Shown here: positions 19,901 through 27,818 of the stretch, piece by piece
Position numbering within the stretch: position 1 is the stretch's first letter
Layout: each line of letters starts with the position of its first letter
Assembly (NCBI RefSeq): GCF_014288055.1
Contig: NZ_JACOPK010000001.1
Location: 248,001 to 312,000 of the forward strand
Length of the DNA stretch: 64,000 bases
Reading direction: 5' to 3'
Source: Agathobaculum hominis
GTDB taxonomy: Bacteria; Bacillota; Clostridia; Oscillospirales; Butyricicoccaceae
Program-made: the position numbers and the translations under genes
The notes under the pieces: model-generated
What the model was told of the DNA's origin: nothing
Databases searched by the model: none
What the model saw: the letters and a program-made list of their open reading frames with translations, nothing else

Positions 19901-22070
19901 CAAGCAGCCGCTGGCGGGCGTACAGTTCAAAATCTGGCGCGACAGTGTGCTGCTCGGTGACTACACCACCGATGAAAACGGTAAAATCACCATCGAAAAG
20001 GCCCCGGCAGGCACTTACAAGGTGCAGGAAGTTGCAACGCTGAAAGAATATATCCTCAACGACAAACCGCTGGAGATCGAACACACGACCGATAAGGATA
20101 CTTCGATTACGGTTGAGAACACCAAGAAGCCGGGACTGTCTATCACCAAGATCGACGCCGAAACCAAGAAGCCGCTGACTGGCGCTGTGTTCAAACTGAC
20201 TCGCGCAAACGGCGATGTAGTCAAGGAAGATATTCGCACCAGCGAGGACGGTACAGCCTTCGTCGAGGGACTGGATGCCGCAGATTATATCGTAACGGAG
20301 GTAACGGCCCCCGGCGGCTACATCATCGACAAGACCCCGCACCCGGTATCGCTGGAGAAGGGCAAAACTTATACGCTTACCCTCGAAAATGAGAAGAAAC
20401 CCGGTCTGCTCATTAAAAAGGTTGATGCACAGACCAGCAAGCCGCTGGCGGGCGCGTCCTTTAAGGTAACGCGCGGCGATGGCAGCGTTGTCCGTGAAAA
20501 TGTTGTAAGCGATGCAGACGGCATTGTGCATCTTGCTGAACTTGACACCGGAACCTATATCATTACCGAAACCATAGCGCCGTCCGGTTATGTGATCGAC
20601 GAAACGCCGAAAACGGTGCAGCTCCGCAAGGGTCAGATCTACGAGGTCGTTTTCTCGAACAGCCGCAGCTACGGTTTGCAAATCCGCAAAATCATCAAGG
20701 GCACGAACAAACCGCTGAGCGGCTGCGTGTTCCGGGTTGCCAAGGCAAACGGCGAAATTATCGGCAAATACACCACCAATTCCGCCGGTCTGGCGACAGT
20801 CAGCGGTCTGGAGGACGGCGTTTACGTTGTCACGGAACTTTCGTGTCCGGAGGGCTATCGTCTGGACAGCACACCGCAGAACGTCATTGTCAAATCCGGT
20901 GAGCTGGCGACCGTTGAATTTCAAAATGAAAAGCTGGCAAGTATCCGCATTAAGAAAATCGATGCCGTAACTAAGAAAGGCATTTACGGTGTTCGTTTCC
21001 TCGTAAAAGATGAAGTCAACAACCTCATTGGCGAATATTCTACCGACCAGGACGGCTATATCGAGCTGCGCGACATTCTGACGGACGGAAGGAGCGAAAT
21101 CAAGCTGAAAGTCGAGGAAATCGCGGCGGCACAGGGTTATGTACTGGACAGCACGGTTCGCACGCTGCGTATCCGCCGAGGAGAAACGACCGAACTGGTC
21201 GTGGAAAACACGCCGGTTCTCGGACAAATTCAGGTGGTTAAGAAATCCTCGCAGGATAATCCGGTCACAAATCAGCTCAAAGGCAGTCTGCTGCAAGGCG
21301 CGGTGTTTGAGGTTGAAAACGCGGAAACCGGACGTATCGTAGATACGATTACCACAGATTCTCGAGGTATAGCAGCCTCCAATCCGCTGCCGCTGGGACG
21401 CTACTTTGTGCGTGAAATTAAGGCTCCGCGATTTTATCAGCTCAACACGCAGAAAGTTGAAGTCAAACTGAAGGTCGAGGGCGATGTGGTCCGCATCGAG
21501 ATGTATAACGATGCCGCAAGCATCAAAACAAGCATTAAGAAAACGGGAAATTACACGGTAGATGCGGGCAATAATATGCGCTATGACATCACAAATGTTG
21601 CAAATCAGTCCAATGTGCCGCTGAATAATTTCTTCTGGCATGACCGAATCCCGACGGATGCAGTTCGCGTAGGCACGATTACCACCGGCACATACAATAC
21701 GCGAGTATGGTATAAGATCACCTATAAGACGAACAAAAACGGGTATCGAACGCTTGCGGACAACCTGCTTTCCACCAACCGCTATTCGTTCAAGGTGGAT
21801 TCCGGTTCGCTCAAACTGGCAATCGGTGAGTATGTGACCGATATTCGCTATGAGTTTGCCACCGTCCCCGCCGGATTCAAGATGACGGAAAAGGCAACGG
21901 TTTACGTCTATGTGCCGCCGTATATGGCAAATGGATACAATATTACAAACCGTGTGGATTGCGGCGGCTCGTATCAGGGCGAATGGGATAACTCCACCAG
22001 TGCATGGGTGACGAAAATTCATCGTGCACCGATTTACACCAAGCCGACTTTGCCGAAAACCGGCTATTGA
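16998..22070 (+). CDS. giant thioester-domain adhesin with about 12 Cna-B repeats
   Basis: Surface protein of 1690 residues. A signal peptide (about 1-33) precedes a thioester domain: Cys in IRAYCADH and Gln in SASQAAIWVAL are the pair expected to form the internal thioester that couples covalently to host surfaces. From about residue 415 to 1510 come twelve Cna-B/SpaA-type modules, each opening with a Lys in motifs such as ITKIDAETKKPLTGAVF and carrying Glu in ETxAPxGY-like positions, which can form isopeptide bonds. A distinct final domain ends in TLPKTGY. The LPKTG sortase motif is the last thing in the protein: no hydrophobic segment or basic tail follows. A sortase gene lies 2.7 kb downstream. 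Confidence 0.9.
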   Translation: MKFSLPQRFTAAILSAVTALSCMTVSVPLAGAADEDNKASAIEIKVGETYNVADKGVSKAWFQQNGTPRNVWPMYTKASDGTTIRAYCADHAKTNPGTGGKPYTVTGKVSDMHVYGVATRSDSRTTLNEFISWVQAPLTASNFTADMYFSASQAAIWVALGDAQIAANSSFGVSYTSSTALGYRASGKTLSASTTSEALTLYAAIKMLEYGNTFYNVWGPNGKNHAPWTGCTINYTPGSSTYSAANVKTGSINLTGGIIKSGVFAEKQIDGQICLVLPMAAASATFVRGNKITLKADKLPTGAFLMSETGTKSTNGTLTLGNVRNDKTLYKNGNGMAYGETFLLCIPKTTAEQMDAADTKLQTAVTATMNVDRYDVYVASTNASGVQPVILVEPAVKQSAAQLVFVNQEVAQGTVRVRILKTDEAGAGLAGCTFELTYPGQKAPLTGVSSASGEVVFNDLPLNTNVTIKETAAPKGYTLLPAKTVNTGTKSGQTIELQLANSTDHTFKIHKISSADGRNLMGATFEIRGIDSDYKHSFTTDALGEITVQGRDLPTGSFEVYEIAAPEGYATDGSDIQTFAWDNSKDIELSFKDAPRPGIKIYKYDKDTKMPLEGATFEIRRDGQVLATVKTDVNGNAGLYDLPKGFYQVVETEPPQGYLRDEQVHEVYIDPTADPTQLIREVNVANTKKLSIRIVKIDKETKVPLSGWKFDVYYNDAHLTTVTTNQNGEAMVENLQPGTYRVKETGGDTEHYNMDAPDQTVELIKDQAEIPTLTFANTIKKHFGILKIDSETHKPIEGVTFAIYKDGKLLGNYTTGADGRIWLPYAEPGTYQAQEVITDPKYVLNEKVFTIENNSEYPTFFTIPNVMKKDITVTKIDKDTGKPLQGVVFQGLKDGKSIGYFTTGSDGKFTISYADSGTYTFREYHTLAGYVLNKEPITIEHTTDGNVDLVVDNTVQKKFEVVKVDSQTKQPLAGVQFKIWRDSVLLGDYTTDENGKITIEKAPAGTYKVQEVATLKEYILNDKPLEIEHTTDKDTSITVENTKKPGLSITKIDAETKKPLTGAVFKLTRANGDVVKEDIRTSEDGTAFVEGLDAADYIVTEVTAPGGYIIDKTPHPVSLEKGKTYTLTLENEKKPGLLIKKVDAQTSKPLAGASFKVTRGDGSVVRENVVSDADGIVHLAELDTGTYIITETIAPSGYVIDETPKTVQLRKGQIYEVVFSNSRSYGLQIRKIIKGTNKPLSGCVFRVAKANGEIIGKYTTNSAGLATVSGLEDGVYVVTELSCPEGYRLDSTPQNVIVKSGELATVEFQNEKLASIRIKKIDAVTKKGIYGVRFLVKDEVNNLIGEYSTDQDGYIELRDILTDGRSEIKLKVEEIAAAQGYVLDSTVRTLRIRRGETTELVVENTPVLGQIQVVKKSSQDNPVTNQLKGSLLQGAVFEVENAETGRIVDTITTDSRGIAASNPLPLGRYFVREIKAPRFYQLNTQKVEVKLKVEGDVVRIEMYNDAASIKTSIKKTGNYTVDAGNNMRYDITNVANQSNVPLNNFFWHDRIPTDAVRVGTITTGTYNTRVWYKITYKTNKNGYRTLADNLLSTNRYSFKVDSGSLKLAIGEYVTDIRYEFATVPAGFKMTEKATVYVYVPPYMANGYNITNRVDCGGSYQGEWDNSTSAWVTKIHRAPIYTKPTLPKTGY

Positions 22071-22091
22071 TTACGGAAATGAGGGAAATCA

Positions 22092-23234
22092 ATGCAGAAA
22101 AAGAGAATACGGTGGCTGATTCTGCCACTTCTGGCCGCACTGCTCGTCGGTGCGGCAGGCGCAGCAGATGAAACCGAACAGGTGCTTTTAGCCGGCGATC
22201 ACGCGGTTTATACGCCGGTCGCGGTAGAACCGATTGAGATAAACGGCATTCCTACGCTGACGAAAACATATGAAATGCCGCCGGACTTTGATCCGGCGGC
22301 ACTCAAAGAGGAACCGTTTTCGCAAGGCGGCTACTGGTATCGCTATGACCGTATGGACAAATCGATACAGTATAAAACCGATACAAAGGACGCGGAGGAC
22401 ATGGTAACGATAGACGCACCCTCTGCCGATTTAGCGACGGTTATTGACCGGTTTCCGGTCACGAAAACCTATGCTAAGGACGGGTTTATCGGTGATTTAA
22501 CGCTTGATTTGCAGAGCATCAAGGTGGAAGCGACCGGATACAAAACCGTAACGGACAGTCACCCGCACAGCGTCACGAAAAGTTACACCTTGCCGTACAA
22601 TGACCGTTCGCTCGTCCCCGAAGCGGTTCAGGCAGACGGTTTGAGCCTGCCGCGCACCGGTTTGACATGGACAGAGGCGGCCAATGTGTCGGACTCCGAT
22701 GTACCGAACAGCTGGACAGCTACCGCGGTTTACAGTAAAACTACCTACACCAGCCGACAGGTTGCGACCGGCTATCAAGCCAGGGCCGTTTATCGCGGGC
22801 AAATTGCAAAAACAAGCGTGGATCATGTGACGTATACCGTAACTTATGTCGGCAGCAAAATACCCGTCATGCCGTTTTTAGATCCCGATGTAACGCTTTC
22901 GCAGATCGTAATTGTCTGCGCCGCGGGCGTTCTCCTGCTGGTGTTTTTGATCGTTCGATACATTCTCTGGCACACGGCGCGCGTCTATGTCTACAACGAG
23001 GAACGCCGCATTCACGATGTGGTAAGCCGCCAATTCGTGCGCGTTCGGACACCGAAAATACGGCTGAGTGCGCTGCAAGGTCACGCCGAAACAGAATATA
23101 CCGTTATTCTGCGCCGCAAGCTGGCAAAACGCCTCGTAGGACGCGATATTGCCATTGAAACCGGCGGTGAGGCACAGCATCATGTAGTTGAGTCGTTCGT
23201 GGGAAGCGATTATGCGTTTGGGGTGAGAATATGA
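22092..23234 (+). CDS. exported single-pass membrane protein of unknown function
   Basis: Protein of 380 residues with a signal peptide (about 1-24, ending AAGAAD), an outside domain of about 240 residues rich in Thr and Tyr, one membrane segment (roughly 265-290) and a basic cytoplasmic tail of about 90 residues. An internal SLPRTG looks like a sortase motif but is mid-domain. I do not recognise the family. It starts 21 bases after the adhesin stop codon and is probably co-transcribed, so a role in presenting or anchoring the adhesin is a fair guess only. Confidence 0.75.
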   Translation: MQKKRIRWLILPLLAALLVGAAGAADETEQVLLAGDHAVYTPVAVEPIEINGIPTLTKTYEMPPDFDPAALKEEPFSQGGYWYRYDRMDKSIQYKTDTKDAEDMVTIDAPSADLATVIDRFPVTKTYAKDGFIGDLTLDLQSIKVEATGYKTVTDSHPHSVTKSYTLPYNDRSLVPEAVQADGLSLPRTGLTWTEAANVSDSDVPNSWTATAVYSKTTYTSRQVATGYQARAVYRGQIAKTSVDHVTYTVTYVGSKIPVMPFLDPDVTLSQIVIVCAAGVLLLVFLIVRYILWHTARVYVYNEERRIHDVVSRQFVRVRTPKIRLSALQGHAETEYTVILRRKLAKRLVGRDIAIETGGEAQHHVVESFVGSDYAFGVRI

Positions 23235-23252
23235 AAAATTGCTGCTTTTAGC

Positions 23253-23384
23253 AAAAGTCCCCTGAAAAAGTTGATACTTCTCTCGAAAAGTCGTTTGAAA
23301 AAGTTGATGATTTTGCGGAAAAGTCACTTGAAAAAGTTTGCGCTATTGAGCTAAAGTCCCTTGTAAAAAGTTTTTGTTTCGGAT
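23253..23384 (+). repeat. four tandem copies of a 33-bp repeat
   Basis: Units begin at 23253, 23286, 23319 and 23352, exactly 33 bp apart, each opening (A/T)AAAGTC and most containing TTGAAAAAGTT. The last unit is the least conserved. The period equals eleven codons, and the minus strand reads as an open 11-residue repeat (QLFQTTF-like), but no start site or gene supports translation. It lies between the exported protein and an ATPase gene and may mark the insertion point of the latter. Confidence 0.85.
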
Positions 23385-23427
23385 ATACTATGATTATATA
23401 ATATCTATATCAGATGGAGGTAATCTC

Positions 23428-24747
23428 ATGCTGAAACGAAAAATTGAACAGCGTCTGATAGACTGGAAAAACGATCCGGAGCATAAGCCGTTGATTATCA
23501 AGGGATGCCGTCAGTGCGGAAAAACCTATTCTGTGTTGGATTTTGCCAAGAAAAACTATGCGCATGTTGTATATCTGAATTTTTTTGAAAATCCCGACTA
23601 TGCCTCTGTCTTTTCCGGTTCACTGGAACCGGATAATATCGTAATGATGCTGTCTGCTCTTCTTGGGAAAAACGCAATTTTTGAAACGGGCAAAACCGTG
23701 CTGATTCTGGATGAAATTCAGGATTGCCCCGAGGCACGCACCGCCTTGAAATTTTTCCGTATAGACGGGCGATACGATGTCATCGCTACCGGTTCGCTGC
23801 TCGGTGTAAAGGGTTACGGAAAGGAACCAAAATCCGTGCCCGTAGGGTCTGAAACTGTAATCGATATGTATCCGCTGGATTTTGAAGAATTTTTATGGGC
23901 AAATGGAATTGAACCTCCGCTGACTTCTATACTGGAAAACTGTCTGTCAGAGGAAAAACCAGTTCCTGACGCATTGCATCATCGTATGCGTCAACTCTTG
24001 CTGCAATATGCCGTCGTTGGCGGTATGCCTGACGCAGTAAACGCTTTTATCAATACGCATCGGTTGGATCGTGTGCTGCAAATCCAGCGAGATATTGTGC
24101 GCTCATACAAAGATGATATGATAAAATATGCGGATAAAAAAGATAAATCCTGCATAACAGAATGCTTTGAGTCCATTCCTCGTCAACTGGCTAAAGAAAA
24201 TAAAAAATTCCAGTATTCACTTGTCAAAAAAGGAGCTACCTCTTCTAAATATGCAGGCAGTCTTCAGTGGATTGAAGAAGCCGGCATCATCACGCGCTGT
24301 TACAACCTTTCTATCACCGAATTACCGTTGGACGGCAATTCAATCGAAAATATGTTTAAGGTATATATGCGTGACATAGGATTGTTTGTAAGTATGCTGG
24401 AAGATGGTACACAATATGACATTCTGCAAGGAAATTTATATGGTTATAAAGGTGCTATTTTTGAAAATCTAATAGCAGATATTTTCTCGAAGATGGGACG
24501 CAAGCTATATTATTTCCATAAGGACTCTGGTTTGGAAGTTGATTTTGTCATTCGCTATCACGGTGAATGTACACTTGTAGAGGTCAAAGCATCGGATGGA
24601 AACACCAAAAGCACTAAAACCATCCTGCGTCACCCGGAAAAATATCATGTTTCCCATGCTATTAAACTTGGAGATTATAATATTGGGCGCAATGACCAGA
24701 TTCTAACACTCCCTCTGTATATGGCATTCCTGTTAAAAGCCCTATAA
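23428..24747 (+). CDS. AAA-type ATPase with DUF4143 domain
   Basis: Protein of 439 residues. ATG at 23428 follows GGAGG. Seen: Walker A GCRQCGKTY (about 24-32), Walker B VLILDEIQDCPEA, sensor TGSLLG, and a C-terminal DUF4143/PD-(D/E)xK-like region with EVDFVIRYHGECTLVEVKAS, where E, D and ExK are nuclease-type residues. Such proteins are common accessory genes; their function is not known. The gene is AT-richer than its neighbours, has its own terminator and splits the adhesin and sortase genes, which suggests later acquisition. Confidence 0.9.
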   Translation: MLKRKIEQRLIDWKNDPEHKPLIIKGCRQCGKTYSVLDFAKKNYAHVVYLNFFENPDYASVFSGSLEPDNIVMMLSALLGKNAIFETGKTVLILDEIQDCPEARTALKFFRIDGRYDVIATGSLLGVKGYGKEPKSVPVGSETVIDMYPLDFEEFLWANGIEPPLTSILENCLSEEKPVPDALHHRMRQLLLQYAVVGGMPDAVNAFINTHRLDRVLQIQRDIVRSYKDDMIKYADKKDKSCITECFESIPRQLAKENKKFQYSLVKKGATSSKYAGSLQWIEEAGIITRCYNLSITELPLDGNSIENMFKVYMRDIGLFVSMLEDGTQYDILQGNLYGYKGAIFENLIADIFSKMGRKLYYFHKDSGLEVDFVIRYHGECTLVEVKASDGNTKSTKTILRHPEKYHVSHAIKLGDYNIGRNDQILTLPLYMAFLLKAL

Positions 24748-24772
24748 ACTACGTTATTCAATTATGTTCGCA

Positions 24773-24807
24773 AAAACCTCGCCGTTCATTACAAGCGGCG
24801 AGGTTTT
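24773..24807 (+). terminator. terminator after the DUF4143 ATPase
   Basis: A 12-bp stem (24773-24784 with 24796-24807) is followed by T-rich sequence on the plus strand. Confidence 0.88.
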
Positions 24808-24826
24808 CATTTAGGAGGAGGTTTCC

Positions 24827-25609
24827 ATGAAACATAAACTGTTATGCTGCACGGCGTTCATGTGCGGCATTTTTACGTTCCCGTTTGCGTCTGCCTTTGC
24901 GTATCACTACTCCGCAGACCTGTATCCGAATCATTTCTACGCACCCACATCGTCCAATCGTGCGCTGGATATTGACAGCGCGGACAACTCCGGCGGTGCA
25001 GCTATCATTGTTCCGTCCGCCGGTATGGGGACGGGTGCGGAAAGCACAGCGCCCCGCGAAGGCTCACCTGTTATTCCGGTCGGTTCGTATGTTGATCCGT
25101 GGGGTGACGCCGTAGAGCAGCAGATCAACACAGACGAAAAGCTGAACGGCATGGAAAACGTGTCGTTCAATCGGCTGTCAGGCGCGGAAAGCGGCAGTTA
25201 TACGGCTCAAACGCAGCTCACCGTCACAAACGGTCATTTCGGTGCGGTATCCATCGGCAATCGCAAGCTGTTCGCGTATGTCTATCCCGGTGCAACATAC
25301 GAAAGTATGCGGAAAGGTGCCGGCCATGTAGACAGTACTTCGGTCTGGAATGGAAATGTTGCCCTCTGTGGCCACAATCGCGGCTCGTGGCCGTATTTCG
25401 GTACGCTGAAGAACGTGCAGGTAGGCGATGTAATTACCTACCGCACTTCGCTCGGTGTACGGACGTACCGCGTTACCTCGGCCGGACGGATTGCGGCGAT
25501 AAACACCGCCGTTCTCAATCCCACCGCAGACAATCGCATCACCCTGCTGACCTGCATTGCCAACGAGCCGTCTTATCGGCTGTGCGTAGTCGGTCAGGAA
25601 ATTAAATAA
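24827..25609 (+). CDS. sortase-family transpeptidase
   Basis: Exported protein of 260 residues with an N-terminal signal/anchor (about 5-25). The catalytic domain has His in VALCGHNRGSWPYFG, Cys in ITLLTCIANEPSYRLCVVG and the Arg that follows it, the sortase triad. The layout is nearest to class D/E-like sortases; exact class is uncertain. Ribosome binding site GGAGGAGG. The likely substrate is the LPKTG adhesin upstream. The N-terminal 100 residues after the anchor are low-complexity, rich in Ser, Gly and Pro. Confidence 0.87.
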   Translation: MKHKLLCCTAFMCGIFTFPFASAFAYHYSADLYPNHFYAPTSSNRALDIDSADNSGGAAIIVPSAGMGTGAESTAPREGSPVIPVGSYVDPWGDAVEQQINTDEKLNGMENVSFNRLSGAESGSYTAQTQLTVTNGHFGAVSIGNRKLFAYVYPGATYESMRKGAGHVDSTSVWNGNVALCGHNRGSWPYFGTLKNVQVGDVITYRTSLGVRTYRVTSAGRIAAINTAVLNPTADNRITLLTCIANEPSYRLCVVGQEIK

Positions 25610-25648
25610 GAAACGGAAGCTCATAGACGGGTGTCCGTAAAACAGTTA

Positions 25649-25690
25649 ATCCTCCGTATGGCTTAGACCATGCGGAGGATTTGTTTATGT
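25649..25690 (+). terminator. terminator after the sortase gene
   Basis: A 13-bp stem (25649-25661 with 25668-25680, one G-T pair) is followed by TTGTTT on the plus strand. Confidence 0.82.
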
Positions 25691-25699
25691 CTAATCTTC

Positions 25700-25927
25700 A
25701 AACTTGCTGGCGGCAAACGGTTTGTCAAAACCGTTTGCGGACGGCAAGTCCACAAGGGATAGCCGCATAAGCGGCGCAAGGGGGTGTAGCCACCTTGACG
25801 GAAGGTCGTGACGAAACATTCTCGGTCGGGCAGTTTTTTTCTGCTGACCGGGAATGAAGCTCCGCAGGACGCACATACTCCCGATAGGAGAGTATAGAAG
25901 TGCGCCCTTTAGTTCCTAAAGGGATTT
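25700..25927 (+). ncRNA. candidate structured non-coding RNA
   Basis: About 230 bases without a credible gene hold a chain of hairpins: ACTTGC/GCAAGT closing GCAAACGGTTT/AAACCGTTTGC (25701-25749), GCCGC ATAA GCGGC (about 25762-25775), CATTC-CGGTC with GACCG-GAATG around 25817-25855, ATACTCC/GGAGAGTAT inside GCAC/GTGC (about 25871-25903), and finally CCCTTTAG/CTAAAGGG followed by ATTTTAT, a terminator. A sortase terminator lies just before it, so it would need its own promoter. I do not recognise an RNA family. Confidence 0.45.
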
Positions 25928-25954
25928 TATCAGTTCGACAAACTGGAATTTGAC

Positions 25955-26359
25955 TTAATATCCATGGTCAACATGCTGCCACTTTCCGCCATCTGTTCTA
26001 ACTAAAATCCACTTCCAATCACTGTATGTACTATTTGGATTCAAAGACCCGTCTCCACCAGATGAATCAACATCGAATGAAGATAATAAAACAATGACTT
26101 CATCTGCATTGTTTCTGTCTGCCCAATCTTTATGATCTTTCGCGCAGTCATCTCCGGCATAGTAAATTTCTGTGAGAGTGCATCCTTTCCAGTCACTCTT
26201 AAACTCCTTTTTTATTGTGTCAATAGCGGCTTTAATATCCTCTTCTGAATAGCTCTCAGATTCAACATTATGAGTTTTTACTTCACTGACATCTCCACCA
26301 CAAGCACTCAAACCAAATAAAAGCATAATACATAGCATTGTACATACTATTTTCTTCAT
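25955..26359 (-). CDS. small secreted lipoprotein
   Basis: Protein of 134 residues with signal peptide and lipobox GLSAC (Cys20). The mature part resembles small Firmicute lipoproteins of the DUF4829 type: EEDIKAAIDTIKKEFK, CTLTEIYYAGD, EVIVLLSSFDVDSSGGDGSLNPN and WILVRTDGGKWQHVDHGY. Function unknown. It is transcribed against the core operon from an AT-rich upstream region containing TATAAT near 26412. Confidence 0.8.
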   Translation of the reverse strand: MKKIVCTMLCIMLLFGLSACGGDVSEVKTHNVESESYSEEDIKAAIDTIKKEFKSDWKGCTLTEIYYAGDDCAKDHKDWADRNNADEVIVLLSSFDVDSSGGDGSLNPNSTYSDWKWILVRTDGGKWQHVDHGY

Positions 26360-26452
26360 ACAAGACCTCCTTAAATCCCGATTTGTTGCTTAATTTCGCA
26401 TTCAAATTATACCATAAAATTGTGAACAATTCTACCGTCATTTTGGATATAT

Positions 26453-26489
26453 GAGAAAAGTCCGAACAGTTTTCTGCCCGGACTTTCTC
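26453..26489 (-). terminator. hairpin terminator downstream of the TnpV remnant
   Basis: GAGAAAAGTCCG (26453-26464) pairs with CGGACTTTCTC (26479-26489) with one bulge; TTTTCTC follows on the minus strand. Confidence 0.6.
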
Positions 26490-26491
26490 GC

Positions 26492-26728
26492 TCAATCATA
26501 AATCAATTCCGCTTTCACAATCTCCTCTGCCTGTGCCTTGCAAGCGTTCATCTGCCGCACCCATTCCATTTGGTTTTCAGCTTTCAGTTGCTCGGTCACG
26601 CCGTTTTGCTCTGCCAGTGACCGCACGATCAGCTTCATGCGGTTTCGTGCCGCTTCGTCAATCTTAGCGCAATACTGTCTTACGTACACCCAGCTATTCA
26701 GCTTCCGTTTTTCTTTTTTTTGCGTCAA
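26492..26728 (-). pseudogene. truncated TnpV-family transposon protein
   Basis: Only about 78 residues are open, from a TTG without ribosome binding site. The sequence matches the C-terminal two-thirds of TnpV proteins of Tn1549-like elements: RKLNSWVYVRQYCAKID, AEQNGVTEQLKAENQMEWV and AEEIVKAELIYD. The usual N-terminal 40 or so residues are missing because the start of the Maff2 gene region takes their place. Probably a non-functional leftover. Confidence 0.75.
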
Positions 26729-26755
26729 ATTTTATCGAAAGGAACCTTTGAAATT

Positions 26756-27133
26756 ATGAACAAAATCCATCTTTCTATCAACTATTCGCAGCTTATGCGG
26801 CGCGTTTTTCTTGCGTACCGCATTGCACTGATTCTGTTGCTTCTGGCAGCCCTTTATCTGCCGCACGCTTTCGCGGTCGAAGATATGTGGACCGCCGCAA
26901 ACCGCATTATCAAAGACGTTTACACCAAAATCGCAGGCGTTTCCACGGTGCTCGCCGGTCTGATGTCCGCTGTTGCAGTCATCGGCGCAAAAATGTCCGG
27001 CACGCAGCAGAAAGCAGATCAGGCTTGGGACTGGCTTAAACGTGTCTGGCTCGCGTGGGTCATTATCAACGGCATTGGAGCTTTTATCGCCTATGTTCGT
27101 CCGCTATTCAACGGTCTGGCGACGCTGGAGTAA
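26756..27133 (+). CDS. Maff2/VirB2-like small membrane protein
   Basis: Protein of 125 residues. ATG at 26756 follows GAAAGGAACC. It has an N-terminal hydrophobic segment (about 17-38) and two further segments around STVLAGLMSAVAVIGAKMSG and VWLAWVIINGIGAFIAYV. Its position before the TrbL-like gene and its KADQAWDWLKR block match the Maff2 proteins of Tn1549-type elements, which occupy the place of the VirB2/TrbC pilin. Pilin-like function is inferred. Confidence 0.82.
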   Translation: MNKIHLSINYSQLMRRVFLAYRIALILLLLAALYLPHAFAVEDMWTAANRIIKDVYTKIAGVSTVLAGLMSAVAVIGAKMSGTQQKADQAWDWLKRVWLAWVIINGIGAFIAYVRPLFNGLATLE

Positions 27134-27134
27134 T

Positions 27135-27443
27135 TTAATAAAGCAGTTTGGGATAATTTGTTCGTCCATCAACGACACGATAAATGAATACCGTACTGTC
27201 AATCAGCTTATACACAATAATATAGTTGCCACAAATCAGCTTACGATATTGCCGCATAGCTAAAAAGTCATCTGAGTGCAACGGTCCGATCAGCGGCTGC
27301 TCGGCTAAAAGGTCGATTTTGTCCAACAACTTATTGGTAATAGTTTCTGCCGAATGAGGACCCACTGCCGACAAATGAATATCAGCGATCCGTTCAATAT
27401 CCTGCCATGCAGGCGTAAGAATACGCACATTATATTTAGGCAT
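27135..27443 (-). CDS. RelE/ParE-superfamily toxin
   Basis: Toxin of 102 residues. Seen: VRILTPAWQDIERIADIHLSAVGP, a LLAEQPLIGP turn and a C-terminal MRQYRKLICGNYIIVYKLIDSTVFIYRVVDGR, the arrangement of ParE/RelE folds. Either mRNA cleavage or gyrase inhibition is possible. It overlaps its antitoxin by 8 bp and is transcribed against the conjugation operon. Confidence 0.88.
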   Translation of the reverse strand: MPKYNVRILTPAWQDIERIADIHLSAVGPHSAETITNKLLDKIDLLAEQPLIGPLHSDDFLAMRQYRKLICGNYIIVYKLIDSTVFIYRVVDGRTNYPKLLY

Positions 27444-27711
27444 TCGTATATTTCTCCTTCAGCATGGCACGAACATCTTCCACAGAGTAAGTGGGCTCGC
27501 CATTCAGGCGGGAAAATTCAGCTTCCAGGACAGCTGCTCGATGCTGCAAAACCTTTTCACGGTTTTCAAAGGCATCAACACTCATAAAAACAGCGTCACC
27601 TTCTCCGTTTTTGGTAATATAAATGGGTTCCTGCGTTTCATGTGCTAAGTTGGACACAGTATTGTAATCATTTCTCAACGTGGTAGAAGACTTTATTTTC
27701 ATATCAGACAC
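27436..27711 (-). CDS. Phd/YefM-family antitoxin
   Basis: Antitoxin of 91 residues with the Phd/YefM DNA-binding fold: MKIKSSTTLRNDYNTVSNLAHETQEPIYITKNGEGDAVFMS and VDAFENREK. ATG at 27711 follows GGAGGTG; a second ATG three codons on is possible. It is the first gene of the module and would repress the promoter at 27731-27759. Confidence 0.88.
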   Translation of the reverse strand: MSDMKIKSSTTLRNDYNTVSNLAHETQEPIYITKNGEGDAVFMSVDAFENREKVLQHRAAVLEAEFSRLNGEPTYSVEDVRAMLKEKYTNA

Positions 27712-27730
27712 CTCCGTTTATTCTACTATT

Positions 27731-27759
27731 ATTATATGAGTATTCTGCTTTTAATACAA
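27731..27759 (-). promoter_or_regulatory. promoter of the toxin-antitoxin module
   Basis: TTGTAT (27759-27754), 17-bp spacer and TATAAT (27736-27731) on the minus strand. It lies directly beside the AGGGGG that serves the TrbL-like gene on the other strand. Confidence 0.7.
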
Positions 27760-27818
27760 GAGGGGGTCATCATATTCTCGAAAAACTTATCAAAGCGCTG
27801 TTCGAATGGCTGGCAACG

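Noticed and set aside
19710..22022. A 770-codon minus-strand frame within the adhesin gene
   Set aside because: It is the reverse reading of repeated Cna-B modules and shows no independent gene features.
22640..22670. SLPRTG in the 22092 protein as a sortase signal
   Set aside because: It is in the middle of the outer domain, far from the membrane segment and C-terminus.
23253..23384. CRISPR array
   Set aside because: Units are contiguous 33-bp tandem repeats without unique spacers, and no cas gene is near.
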